From positions 676,517-740,516 of the forward strand of contig SADC01001217.1 of the NCBI GenBank assembly GCA_004194705.1: a DNA stretch of 64,000 bases, read 5' to 3'. The translations under genes were made by a program, and so were the position numbers. The first letter of the stretch is position 1. Each line of letters opens with the position of its first letter. The DNA is from Ditylenchus dipsaci (Eukaryota; Nematoda; Chromadorea; Rhabditida; Anguinidae). Positions 34,691 to 45,276 of the stretch are shown one piece after another. Below the pieces are notes generated by a model. The model was not told the origin of the DNA. It was given only the letters and a program-made list of their open reading frames with translations, and did no database searches.

Positions 34691-35290
34691 AAATTCACAC
34701 TAGAATTCCCGACTGTAACGTTGAACTACCCGGCATAAAAAACCTGCTGAGCACGAATATCGCAAAATCAGGCCTCCTCGCTAGAGTACAATGCACTCAA
34801 TTACCGCAATTTTCACAGAGACTCATTGAAAATTGGGTGGTTTTTTCTTCAGGCTGGTGAGCAGAGTGAAATATTAGGTTAAGTCGGCGTCGCGAACACC
34901 AATCTTGACCAATATTCCTCAGAAATCGGGGATCCAACCCTTACGCTGTGGACACAGTGAAATAAAGTGTAGTTTATCTAAAATCTAGCGGAGCAAAATA
35001 CAAAACAGCTCTCCAAACCAATACAATGAATTTCCTGGTCGGCCGGCTCTCGCCAGCTCCTCCCACACATACATATACATATTACAACAAGATATCTCCG
35101 CGGAGATGCACAGCACAGTAAATAGGATGGGGTGTGGCTGACAGGGGCATATGCTTAACACAACACAATAACACTAGCTGGTGGGGAAATAAGGTGGCAG
35201 CAACAACAATTCTAGCTGCAACAGTCACATAGGGAGGGGAGGGATAGCCAGCTAACAGAAAGAGTCTGGAATGTGGATAGGATGGTGATT
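34690..35290. other. Compositionally distinct, GC-richer stretch
   Basis: This 600-bp stretch is clearly less AT-rich than its surroundings. An ATG at 34,684 opens a 57-codon frame (MPEIHTRIPDCNVELPGIKN...), too short to judge. GGGGATCCAACCCTTACGCT and an AATAAAG near 34,963 recall a retrotransposon LTR, but no paired LTR is in the window. It may be the fragment of an unrelated mobile element. Confidence 0.3.
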
Positions 35291-35297
35291 GGTTTGC

Positions 35298-35723
35298 CCT
35301 ATGGATCGATCGACCTCCTCGGAGGAAACTACAAAATACACAGAACTCGACAGCAGTGAACTTATCAAGTTCAACATTTCATTTTATGATCTTAAGAAAG
35401 CCCTTTGTTTGAGCTTTCTGATGGTATGTCGTTTGCCTACATTAAAAAATATTATCGTCAGTAAAAAAGCAAAAGAATCAAATAAGACCATTTTTTGATG
35501 AGACCATTTGAAAAATTTAAGATTCTTCTAAAGCATGGGAAGTTTTTGCACTCTGGCCGTTCATCTGCTCGATGCTTTCTCAGTACTTGTAGAGAAATTC
35601 AAGAGCTACAACATAAGCAAAAAATCAGCACAAGAATTAAAAAAAAGTTACTCAGAAATTACACGAGAAGAGATCGAACCAGCTGTTTTCCTGATATCGA
35701 AATTAGGAGGATATTATACTTAG
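35298..35723 (+). CDS. Unrecognised two-exon ORF, repeat-associated
   Basis: ATG 35,298 opens MDRSTSSEETTKYTELDSSE, then ...FYDLKKALCLSFLM, up to a good donor ATG|GTATGT at 35,421. A second open stretch (about 35,535-35,723) reads LLDAFSVLVEKFKSYNISKK, then SAQELKKSYSEITREEIEP. The second stretch has a decayed copy at about 16,290-16,420 inside the piggyBac-like element. It could be a gene whose 3' part was captured by that element, or an ORF of a larger unseen transposon. No family was recognised. Confidence 0.35.
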
Positions 35724-36230
35724 CTTATCTCTGTCGAGTTTTCAATGAAAATTTTTGCTGACATTATACTAAAATGATCAGCAGAAAAAATGAAACAGAA
35801 ATAGTGCAAAGACTCACAAGACAACAAGATATTATCACAAAATTCAAGCCAAAACAATTTGACAATTGAAAACCAGGGGCCTTTGGACGAAAATTCAGGT
35901 GGTTGTGGCGTGGTTTCTTAATTTTCTCAAAATTTTTTTGGGAATTTTCTAAAAATAAAAAAATCACGTGATAGAGAACGGAAAACTGCATCAGATACAA
36001 TAGTTATATCACAGGGGAAGCTTTGTTTTTCCGCTTTTTGAGAGGGTTGAAGAAGTGTGGTGGCAGCTTGGTCATGAGTGGACGATTCTGGTTTTATTTC
36101 AACAGGTTTGGAGTCAACACAATTATTATGAAATTCAAACGTTTTTAGAGAAAAAAGACTCGTCAATGTCTTTGCTATATTTTGGTGAGCCAAGTACACA
36201 GACATTTTGTTTGAATCTTGCTTACTAACC
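35570..36230. repeat. Dispersed repeat shared with 16,290-17,060
   Basis: Collinear similarity is visible throughout: GAGAAATTCAAGAGCTACA, AAAATCACGTGATAGAG, TGCATCAGATACAA and, on the minus strand, VEIKPESSTHDQA against IEMKSESSTGDQ. Unlike the other copy, it lacks the flanking piggyBac-like arms and the inner inverted duplication. Confidence 0.7.
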
Positions 36231-36234
36231 CAGG

Positions 36235-37200
36235 ACAATTTTTAGATTAAACCCTAATTTTCAGTACTTAAAATTTATTCAGATTCAGAAAGTGGGATGA
36301 ATTTTGAGTAGCATAGCAAAAAATAATTGAAAAAGTCGGGGGACAAAGAGTTTTCCTTTGAGACAAAAAAGTGTGTGCACTGGCGAGGGAGCATCAACAG
36401 TGGGTCACGCACTTATAGCAAAACGTGATATACCAAATTGTAGCTTTTTTAACTGGACCACTTTTTGTCTTCACAATTGTTTTGAAATTGCTAATTTTAG
36501 ACTTATTCGAAAGAGCAGACAATTCTGAGTAGGTTTACTTTTCACAGATCGTCAACTTCAAATTTGAATCTCGAAATAAAGCCGATTCAAAGCTCGACTT
36601 ATGTAAGGTGTCTAAAAGGTGATTTTTTATTTCCGCGATACAATTTTTGAGTTTTATTACAGGACGCTCACACGTTATATACCATTTTACGCATAATTCA
36701 GCTGGCTCAATTTTAAAAATAGTATATACACCCTGTACTTTTTACCTTTTTTGTCGAAAAAAGATTTTCACACAAAATACTAGCCAAGTAAAAAATACTA
36801 TCGTTAAAATTAGAAATTTCAAGAAGTTGTAAAGACAAAAAGTGTTCCAGTTTGTAGCAAATCCCTTTTAAAACTTTTCGATTTTGAAGTTTTTTGAATG
36901 TTGGTTATACAGAAATTTTTTTCCAGCTTCGCAAAAAGTGCATATACCATAAGATTCAGCATTAAAAAAGCTACAATTTGGTATATCACGTTTTGCTATA
37001 AGTGCGTGACCCACTGTTGATGCTCCCTTGTCAGTGCACACGCTTTTTTGTCTCAAAGGAAAACTCTTTGTCCCCGACTTTTTAATTATTTTTTTGCTAT
37101 GTTACTCAAAATTCGTCCCGCTTTCTGAATTCGTAATAAAAAAAAACGTATAGGAGAATATTTAAAGTACTGAAAAATAGGGTTTAATCTAAAAATTGTT
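36235..37200. repeat. Inverted-repeat element, about 965 bp
   Basis: Arms of about 220 bp: ACAATTTTTAGATTAAACCC at the left pairs with GGGTTTAATCTAAAAATTGT at the right. Inside, GATATACCAAATTGTAGC and its complement also match. The ORFs are shadows of the arms. Confidence 0.8.
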
Positions 37201-37800
37201 GTTTTTAAAAGCTCCACGTTTGTTTCGAACCCGGGTTTAAAAAAAATTTTTTCACTACCTTGCTCAAAATGCGCCGCGCTTTTCAAATCCTCAAAAAAAC
37301 GTAGCGTGAGCACTTTGAGATAGTGAAAAATAGCTTTTTATCTAAAAATTTCTGTTTTGATAAATAAGGCTTTTGTGTTAAATGTGAATTTTTTCCAGAA
37401 AATTTGACCGATTTGCAAAAATCATTTCCCATAAGAAATTCCGCTTCATTTTGCGTAGAATAGCATAAAATGTGTGGTGGTCCTGTAATAAAAATAAAAA
37501 GCTGTATGCTCAAGAAAGAAAACATCTAGATTTTAGGTATTACGCATCAGTCGAACTTTGAATTAGCCATATCTCGAGATCCAAATATAAAGTTGGCGTT
37601 CAGTAAAAAGTTATCTTACTCAGAATTGTCTCCTCTTTTAAATAAGACCAGAACTAAAAATTTCGAAATAATTGAGGGAACAAGGAGTGGTCCATTTTTA
37701 CAGAAAATGCCTTTTAAGAGCAACAAATTGTGATGTTCATTTTTAAAAAGCCGGTTTTAAAATAAAAAAATGTTTTTTTGCTTGGATGGTCTTTGTTCGT

Positions 37801-38086
37801 TTATTGTGATGTTTCAGCTTGGTTGCAAAAAATGTGTACCCGAGCATCTTGATTCTCGTGTGGTGAATTTATCTCAGCCTTGCAGCCAAGTAATTTCACA
37901 TCTGCATTAGCTAACTGAAAAATTATTTATAATTAATGAAAAATTGTTTATCAATATTTAAAATTACAAATGCGGGAAAAAGATGCTTTTTCTTTTCAAA
38001 CTCTTCCTTGTTTTGTTTGGAGAACTCGATTTGTTCACGAACAAGTTTTTCAAAACCTGCAGTCAAATTCAAAGCAGGTTCTCCAT
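37801..38086 (-). CDS. 3' end of an unrecognised gene (two exons)
   Basis: On the minus strand, exon 38086-37968 (after TTTTCAG) reads GEPALNLTAGFEKLVREQIE, then FSKQNKEEFEKKKHLFPAF. Exon 37914-37801 (after TTTTTCAG) reads LANADVKLLGCKAEINSPHE, then NQDARVHIFCNQAETSQ and a stop. Phases agree across the 53-bp intron. Both exons are below 60 residues, yet they show clean splice sites and a protein-like composition. Upstream exons would lie beyond 38,100, toward or past the mariner element, and were not resolved. I do not recognise the family. Confidence 0.6.
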
Positions 38087-38517
38087 CTGAAAACTACTTG
38101 AATATATTTTAAGGCTCTAACTTGTGATACTAAGCTGTAATGTTATGATGTATTTTTCGCGAAATTTGCAAAGTAAAATAGTATATTCATAAAATGAAGC
38201 AAATAGAGGTAATGTTTTTTTCCTAATTCAGACCGGCAATTTTATATAGTGCTCAAGAGTTTTTGAAATTCGAAAATTTCCTATCAACAGAAGAAATTTA
38301 AATTTTGGTCTGAAAAAGATCGTATAATTGCTTTAACCTCACGTTACGCAGTTCGTGGTGTGCTATTACACCATTTTACTTGCTTTTCGTTTTTATCATC
38401 ATGGATCTTATTAAATAAAGCGATGAAAAATATTTAAAAAAAAAGCATTTAGCATTAGGTTGACGACTGCACTAAGAAATCCTGGCGCTACTCAATTATA
38501 CCCATTTGTTTATTATA

Positions 38518-38848
38518 TTGGGTTGGTCCATAAGTTCGCGGGTTCTTATACACAGCTCGCAAGGTTTCTGCACGGGTTTCTTAAGTTTTAAAAAAGCAAG
38601 CCATCAAAAATTGATAGATGGGTCAAAATTTGATTTGTAAAAACAGAAGGTTCCTAATTTCAATATCAGGTTTTGAATTACAATTTTGAAACCCATCAAA
38701 AAAATTTCTTCTGTTTATACAAATTAAATTTTGAACGCAGAATCTATCTATCAATTTTTAATGGCCTGCATTATTTAAAACTTATGATACCCATGCAGAA
38801 ACCTTGCGAGCTGTGTATAAACACCCGCGAACTTATGGACCAACCCAA
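38518..38848. mobile_element. Mariner-type miniature element
   Basis: The ends TTGGGTTGGTCCATAAGTTC and complement are flanked by TA (38,516-38,517; 38,849-38,850). The 331-bp element folds back on itself and has no transposase. It is closely related to the element starting at 62,233. Confidence 0.9.
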
Positions 38849-39002
38849 TAGCTACCGACAACAAATTATTTGGAAGCTGTCTGTCATCTTTTTTAGTGGA
38901 TCATAATGGTCTATGTTGTTGTTGCTGTGAATGACTTATCGTACTGGCCTTATTTGCGAGAAATGAGAAGGATTATTTTAGTACATCTATACGATAAGAG
39001 AC

Positions 39003-39313
39003 ATGGTGTGCCCTATTTGCTTTAAGAAAGTTGGTTGCGGCAAAGGAATTAGACTTGAACTAAATGATCCCAGGTTGCAAGATTACAATCCAACGCATCT
39101 TGTAACCCCGATAAAATGCGTCGACGAGTGTATGTATGCTTTGAGCACTTTGCTGAGAACGACTTGATAAAAGATCAATATGGGGTTGCTGTGAGTGTCC
39201 GACCTTTAGCTGCTATTATGCCTCCTCGAATCAAAATTTCAGAAGTTGCGCCATTCGATGCATTTAATGATTCCACAAAAGTTTTAAGCACACAAGACAG
39301 TCATCTGATATAA
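39003..39313 (+). CDS. THAP-like zinc-binding domain, frameshifted
   Basis: ATG 39,003 reads MVCPICFKKVGCGKG, then LELNDPRLQDYNPTHLV. The next frame reads RRRVYVCFEHFAENDLI and, further on, PLAAIMPPRI. Together these give C-x2-C ... C-x2-H and a closing A-x-M-P, the metal-binding layout of THAP DNA-binding domains; the usual Trp is not visible. The frame changes near 39,100-39,115, equivalent to one missing base in CCCC or AAAA. A further open stretch with FSRKLIELDKENTIDR lies at 39,366-39,450 after TTTAG and may be the next exon. THAP domains occur in host regulators and in P-type transposases. Confidence 0.45.
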
Positions 39314-39966
39314 CTTATGCTCATAAGTGCGTAGTTTCTCGTTTCACTGATATTATTTAGTTTAGTTTTCAAGAAAACTCATTGAGTTGGATAAGGAAAA
39401 TACCATTGATAGATCTGAAAATGAAGAACTGGAAACCCTTAAATATCTTAATTTAATATTAAATTCTAGACCTTGTTTTGATAGAAACCAAGTTGAAAAC
39501 CCCGTACAGAAGTTCAGTGATTAGGAAAAAAATTTGAGTTCCTGAGAACCACCTCTTATTAGCGTGGCCATGCCCCTTTAAAGATGAGTCATTACAATTC
39601 TAAGTTCAATCATGAATTTTTGAACAGAGAGCTATGAATTCTCTCGTATGGTTCAAAAAAATCGCTCAGAATTAAAAAAGTGCGACTTTTACATGAAATT
39701 AGTGACGAGAACATGAATATGAGGTTATCTTTTCCATCTGAGGACTGTGCGTGGGAAGGGGGATTCTATACGGCAATCGAGACTTATTCAAAACCACAGA
39801 AATGTATTTCAAGTTACTTTTAACAGAATGCAACCAGTGTAAACATACGTATATACAGAGATTGCGGTAAAAACACATCAACTCCTTGTTTACAATGTCT
39901 TCGTATGTTACTCTTTTGCTTGCGCTTGATTTAAAATCCTAAAAATGATGATATATAGTTTTTTAA

Positions 39967-40844
39967 CACGTGAACGGCTGTACGTCCTGATGGTATGTCC
40001 TTGTGCAGAATTTCACGCTGAGCACGATGGTGAAAAAAAATCGAAAAAAAAGTAACTCTACGGTGGTCAGCGGCCTTTGTGAACCATCAATGTCACGACT
40101 TTTGCCTATGCCACTTTAAAGAGGTAAAGAATGCCACTGTTTTAATATATTTTTTATATTTCATGTGCAAAAGAAAGCGCAGATTGCGAGCTTTCAAATG
40201 ACATATTGTGGAGGTATTTATGACAATCATATGATAATTTTTTGGCTCACAGAAACCATTGTGTTTTTTTTTTCAAAAACGTTGTTCATACAAAAATATG
40301 TACAAATAAATGTGGAAACGCTGTTTTTTAGTTTATGGTTGATACTGTTCGACAGAGCAAGAAAAACTGAACCAGACAGTGCTTTAAAGAAGCCTGCAAT
40401 CAAGCTTTTCGAGTGTTTGGCAAATTTTCAAAAGTATATCCCAAAAGTCATCTTGACCTGAAACTTCAATTTTGCTACATAAATCTGAAATTCTGACACT
40501 TGATTCGAGTTCAGCATGGTCGATTTACTTAAAAAACTGTCAATTGATTATCACAATCACCGTCAAATGTTCAATTCCGCTCGAGACAAAAATTATTAAA
40601 TTTTTTCTTCTTCTTCTTCTTCTTTTTTCTTCTTTCTTTCTTTTGCACATGAAATATAAAAAATATATTAAAACAGTGGCATTCTTTACCTCTTTGAAGT
40701 GGCATAGGCAAAGTCGTGACATTGATGGTTCACAAAGGCCGCTGACCACCGTAGAGTTACTTTTTTTCGATTTTTTTTCACCATCGTGCTCAGCGTGAAA
40801 TTCTGCACAAGGACATACCATCAGGACGTACAGCCGTTCACGTG
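39967..40844. mobile_element. TTAA-flanked piggyBac-like element
   Basis: TTAA lies at 39,963-39,966 and 40,845-40,848. The termini are CACGTGAACGGCTGTACGTC and complement, with arms of about 200 bp and no transposase. A related left arm without a partner lies at about 44,866-45,120, and a diverged relative at 53,600-54,150. A (TTC)n run sits at 40,605-40,625. Confidence 0.8.
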
Positions 40845-41259
40845 TTAAATAAAACAATTATTTTTTAAAACTGTAATAAAATTATCAGTAGATAGAATAG
40901 ATGCATTATAAAATCTTCAGGATTTTTTAAATTTTGTGTCAAAGTCTTTATTTTTCGTTGCTCAGACCTTAGAAAGCACTTCTGAATGTCGACTTTTGAG
41001 TCGACCTTTCGAGAAAATTTCGACTTCTGCCGACTTTTCTACCGCTTGGGTCTAAAATTTCGGTCCTTTGCCAACCCACAATTGAGTGAGCGGTGTAAAT
41101 GAAAATTAATTGTGAGGTGGCTTATATATCGAAGCTTAGCCCAGCAATTTTTTTAACACGGGCACCATAAGACTAATTTTTCAAAATCCTTATTTTTTCG
41201 ATGCGGAATTATAGGTAAGGGCGCAAATCACAAAATCGACAAAGAAGATCAACTAAGAA

Positions 41260-41536
41260 AAATACCTTAGGTGTGAAATGTAGTCGGATTCTTGTTCTCT
41301 AACAATGTCGACATCTTTTCTCTTTCGGCAATGTTGTCTAAATAGTATTTTTTACAATGCTTGAAACAAAAACAAACTTGTTCGTTGTGCTCCAAAAGTC
41401 TGAGTTAGTCCATTTATATGCTCATCTTTCAGCTTAAAAGATGTGCCTTTGTGTACCAATCAGTTGGAATATTCTTAGCAGATAATGGAAAAACATGTAT
41501 AAATATAAGTAAAAGTGAAAATAATAGCTCATCCAT
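41260..41536 (-). pseudogene. Possible decayed small secreted protein
   Basis: ATG at 41,536 (minus strand) starts a convincing signal peptide, MDELLFSLLLIFIHVFPLSA. One frame away the sequence reads LVHKGTSFKLKDEHINGLTQ, then after a TAA KILFRQHCRKRKDVDIVREQ. An alternative frame gives NEQVCFCFKHCKKYYLDNIA. No splice arrangement joined them cleanly. Either the gene is broken or the sequence carries indels. Confidence 0.3.
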
Positions 41537-42827
41537 ATTTTTGCTGTTTTCGTTACAGATATTAACGTTATAAATATTAATAATGTCTACTTTCCTAGCT
41601 TCTTTCGAGAATCATATAGTATGGGTGAAAATCAACAAGGATATCGATTTTACATGCTGAAAGGATTAGTCTAAAAATGGGTATGATCTTTCAGAGAAGC
41701 AGAGATATTTAGACGCGTGCTTCTTTAAATTACAATTACTTGAAAAAAGTAGACTTATTACGGGACTTTTTATTCGAGTTGTGGGTGTTTGAAAAATTTA
41801 GCTAATCAAAACATTAAAAACAAAAACAACAATAAAGACTATTTGCATTTACCATTTCTGAAAAAAATTTTTGCTTATTGCTCATCTATAAACGTGTCAG
41901 TGGAAAAAATGTTTTATAAAGGTGATTTAATATATCATTATAACGACGACAACAACGTTTATAAATGAGCCATTACTCTTAAGTAACTCTTGCAAATCTC
42001 CATACTTATGGTTTAAATAAGGAATGCACCTTCTTCACAATAATGATTTTGTTTTAAAGTGTTCCCAAACAACTGTCGACTCTAAAACACCTCAGAATTG
42101 TAAAATGGCATTTTTAAAAGCTTTAGTCAATAAAAAAGTTGAGCTTGGGTACTTTGGATTTTCGGCTATTTGATGTCTTATAATGTTTTCCAACATGGGC
42201 CTGGCACACTTTATTTTTGCATTTTTTGCATTTTTATGCATTTGTGATGCATAAAATATATATCCATTGGTAATTATTTCTTGTTCGGAAATTAAAGTCT
42301 AAGGTAAGTGAGTGCGCGCATCTCTAACCTATCAAGCCCCGACGCCCCCGACCGGGAAACTTTTTTGAGAGTAGAGATGTTTTGAAGCACTTTTTAAAAA
42401 TTTGAATGGGGTATATGCAAGCAGTGACAACATTGTAAAGCGGGCGAGTTAACAAGAAACAGCTATAAGTTGACGAACAAAAAATAACGATATGAGAGAG
42501 AGAAAGGTTTGAAAAAAACAAGCAAAACCACACAAGATTTAAAAATGATTTCAATTTATAGTAGTTTAAAATTTATCCTTCAATCCATTCTCTATCATCT
42601 CTTTTCCATTTCTATATAAGCAGAACGTGAGTTAGCGTTCTGTATGGCGTAATGTTTAACCTGGGTAGAGAGATATAAGTCTTAAAAGTCGAGGGGGCGG
42701 GGGGGGGGATATTGGTGGTGTGGTTAATTATAGAAATGGGCTAATTAATGGAGAAAATACAGTATTATTTTTCTAATAAGACTAAATTAGCGAGGTTACA
42801 TTGTAATACAGGGTGGCCCAATTTTTC

Positions 42828-43382
42828 CCAGCCATCGAATTCGGTCATAACGTTTTAATTTTAGCAATTTTGACTAGATATTTTTAAAATCGAAAGCTGA
42901 TACCTTGAGAGATCGATCGATCTTTATTCGAACACCAGCTAACATGACAGACATAACTAACAAAATATTGACTAATAAATTTCGAGTTAAGAGTTCTGAA
43001 TGGACATTAGAGCAATACAAAAAAGAGTTACTAAGCAATCCAGCACTATAATGTAGCGCAGTTCAATAGCCACAAATGACATTTAACAAAATACGTTTCA
43101 AAAATTAGTGATAATTTGTTAGTTTATGTCCGTCATTGTTAGCTGGTGTTCGAATGAAGATTTTGTTGCGTATTTGGTGTTGATCGATTTCCGAAGGTAT
43201 CAGCTTCGATTAAAAAAAGATCTAGTTAGGAACTCCAGTTTGAGTTTAAATTGAGTCATGTCAAACTTTAAATTGACTTTGAATCCTGTTTGAACCTTAA
43301 CATTACCCTATTCCTACTTTAACCTTAGCCTATTTAAACCCAAACCTGAGTTCCTGTGGTTATGACCGAAATTCGATGGTAG
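42828..43382. repeat. Inverted-repeat element with an inner insertion
   Basis: CCATCGAATTCGGTCATAAC at the left pairs with GGTTATGACCGAAATTCGAT at the right; further in, TTCGAACACCAGCTAAC and its complement match. Within the right arm, about 43,227-43,362, a small palindrome (GGAACTCCAGTTTGAGTTTA / complement) is inserted. Confidence 0.65.
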
Positions 43383-43895
43383 AAAAATTTTTATAGGGGT
43401 AAAAATCTTTGTTGAGTAACTTATGAATTCCTTTACTTTTTTTTCAAAATACTTTAAATACCTTAGTGGTGTTCATAGAACATAGCAAAAAACACACAAA
43501 CACCAAAATTCAAGTGGATGTGAGTGATATGAGAGGTGCTGAAATTTTAGTAAAAGAATATAAGATTTCATGTATGATAATTGATTTGTAGAACCACGTT
43601 TCATGTCTGTGAAGAGCCTGTGTCTTTTGCGTTTATATGCTTAACGTTTGGCTTAAAATCCTTGCTTCTTTTAAAAATTTGTTTCAGTAAGACAAAAATT
43701 ACTAATATAATATCAACATTTTACAATTCAGTAACTTAATTTCAGTACTTTGTAATGACTTTTTATATTTACAGTCAAGTCTCTCATTAGCATACACCCT
43801 TGGGACCAAGCTAGCTGTATGTAATAAGAAATGCATGTTATTGGAAGTGTATGCTATGAGAGGCACTTTACCTTATTCAGCTCAGTGTATGCTAA

Positions 43896-44771
43896 CAGTG
43901 TGGGCAAATACGTCCGGACTTACGTCCGACGTCCACGTCCAGTCCCACGTCCGTCGGACTTTTGATGGACGTTGACTTTTGAAGGACGTCCGGGGTGGAC
44001 TTGGACGCGTCTGATGGGCCGGACATCCGGACGAACGTACCCCTATCAAAAATCTGCCGACTTATGGCCGGACGCATCATTCTCAATAGTAAAATTGATT
44101 CCGGAATGGCGGAATCCGGCTGCAAAAAAATCCTCCGCAAATTGTCATTTGTCTTGAATGGGAAATTTCTCCCTTCAACATCCCTTCAACTCTCTCTCAC
44201 ATCTCTCCTTTCATTCCCTCTACGACCCTTTTCAGAGAAGAGATGGAGGCGGACGTGCGGACGTGGACGTCGGACGTCCGGACGGAAGTTGCGGACGGAC
44301 TTGGACGAAAAATTTTTTGGGTGGAAGGGACGTGAAATTTTTTGAAACGGAAGTGCGGACGGACACCGGACGTGACCAAAAATGGCGCGGACGGACGTCG
44401 GACGGACGACCTAGAGACGAAAAAAGGTGCCGGACGGAGTGCGGACCAGGGCTGTACCGGATACCAAAAAATATCGGATCGGATATCGATACCCGGATAT
44501 GGAAAAATATCGATCGGATATCGGATACCGGATATGAAAAAGTGTCGGATATCGGTTATCGTATATCAGATTTCGGATATTTTTTGATGAAATTTGAAAA
44601 AAAAAATTGAAAATTTTTTCTAATTTCAAAAAAGTTTAAAAATTTTTTCCGAAAATTGGCCATTTTTTTCGGATATCGATACCGGTTATCGGATGTCAAA
44701 AAAGTGCCGGATATCGGATATCCGGTACAGCCCTGGTGCGGACGTACAAAAAATTTCTGTGCTGCACACTG
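43896..44771. mobile_element. hAT-like element, middle layer
   Basis: Termini CAGTGTGGGC and GCACACTG, with the perfect 8-bp duplication TATGCTAA at 43,888-43,895 and 44,772-44,779. The subterminal regions are packed with CGGACGTCC-like repeats in both orientations. The ORFs here are by-products of the repeats. Confidence 0.85.
44447..44735. mobile_element. hAT-like miniature element, inner layer
   Basis: Termini CAGGGCTGTACCGGATA and complement, with the perfect 8-bp duplication GTGCGGAC at 44,439-44,446 and 44,736-44,743. The 289-bp interior is made of GGATATCGGATAC-like units. It was inserted into the middle element after that element had already formed. Confidence 0.92.
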
Positions 44772-45276
44772 TATGCTAATAAGAGACTTCATTTAATTCT
44801 AAACATCAACGGCAAGAAGCAACAGGCACGTATTGGCGCTGTACCGCGTTTGTGCATAATAATAGCTGTAACACGGGACGGCTGTACGTCCTGATGGTAT
44901 GTCCTCGTGCAGAATTTCACCGCGGAGCACGATAGTAAAAAAAAATTGGAAAAAAGTAACTCTACGGTGGTCAGTGGAATTTGTGAACCGTCAATGTCAA
45001 CGATTTTGCCTATGCCACTTCAAAGAAGTAAAACATGCCACTGTTTCAATATATTTATTATATTTTATGTGTAAAAGAAAGCGCAGATTGCGAGCTTTCA
45101 AATATACATATCGTTGAGGTATTTACGACAATCGAATGAAAAGGGTCGATTTACTTAAGAAACTCCTTTGATTATCACAATCACTGTCAAATTTCAAATT
45201 CCGCTCGAGACAAAATTATTTAAATTCGAGATTTTCAAATTCAAAATGATTTTGTCTCGAGCGGAATCTGAACCCA

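Larger units (their letters stand above)
43772..44795. mobile_element. Pogo-type element, outer layer of a triple nest
   Basis: The left terminus ACAGTCAAGTCTCTCATTAG with CATACACC is matched at the far right by GTATGCTAATAAGAGACTTC. Most of the interior is the hAT-like element at 43,896-44,771, which landed in a TATGCTAA of the right terminus. Confidence 0.65.

Noticed and set aside
40540..40857. 105-residue ORF with a KKKEEKRRRRRRK run
   Set aside because: It is a translation of the (TTC)n tract and the inverted arm of the TTAA-flanked element.
44158..44610. 150-residue ORF and several overlapping ORFs
   Set aside because: They run across the boundary of two nested hAT-like elements and consist of translations of CGGACGTCC and GGATATCGG repeats.
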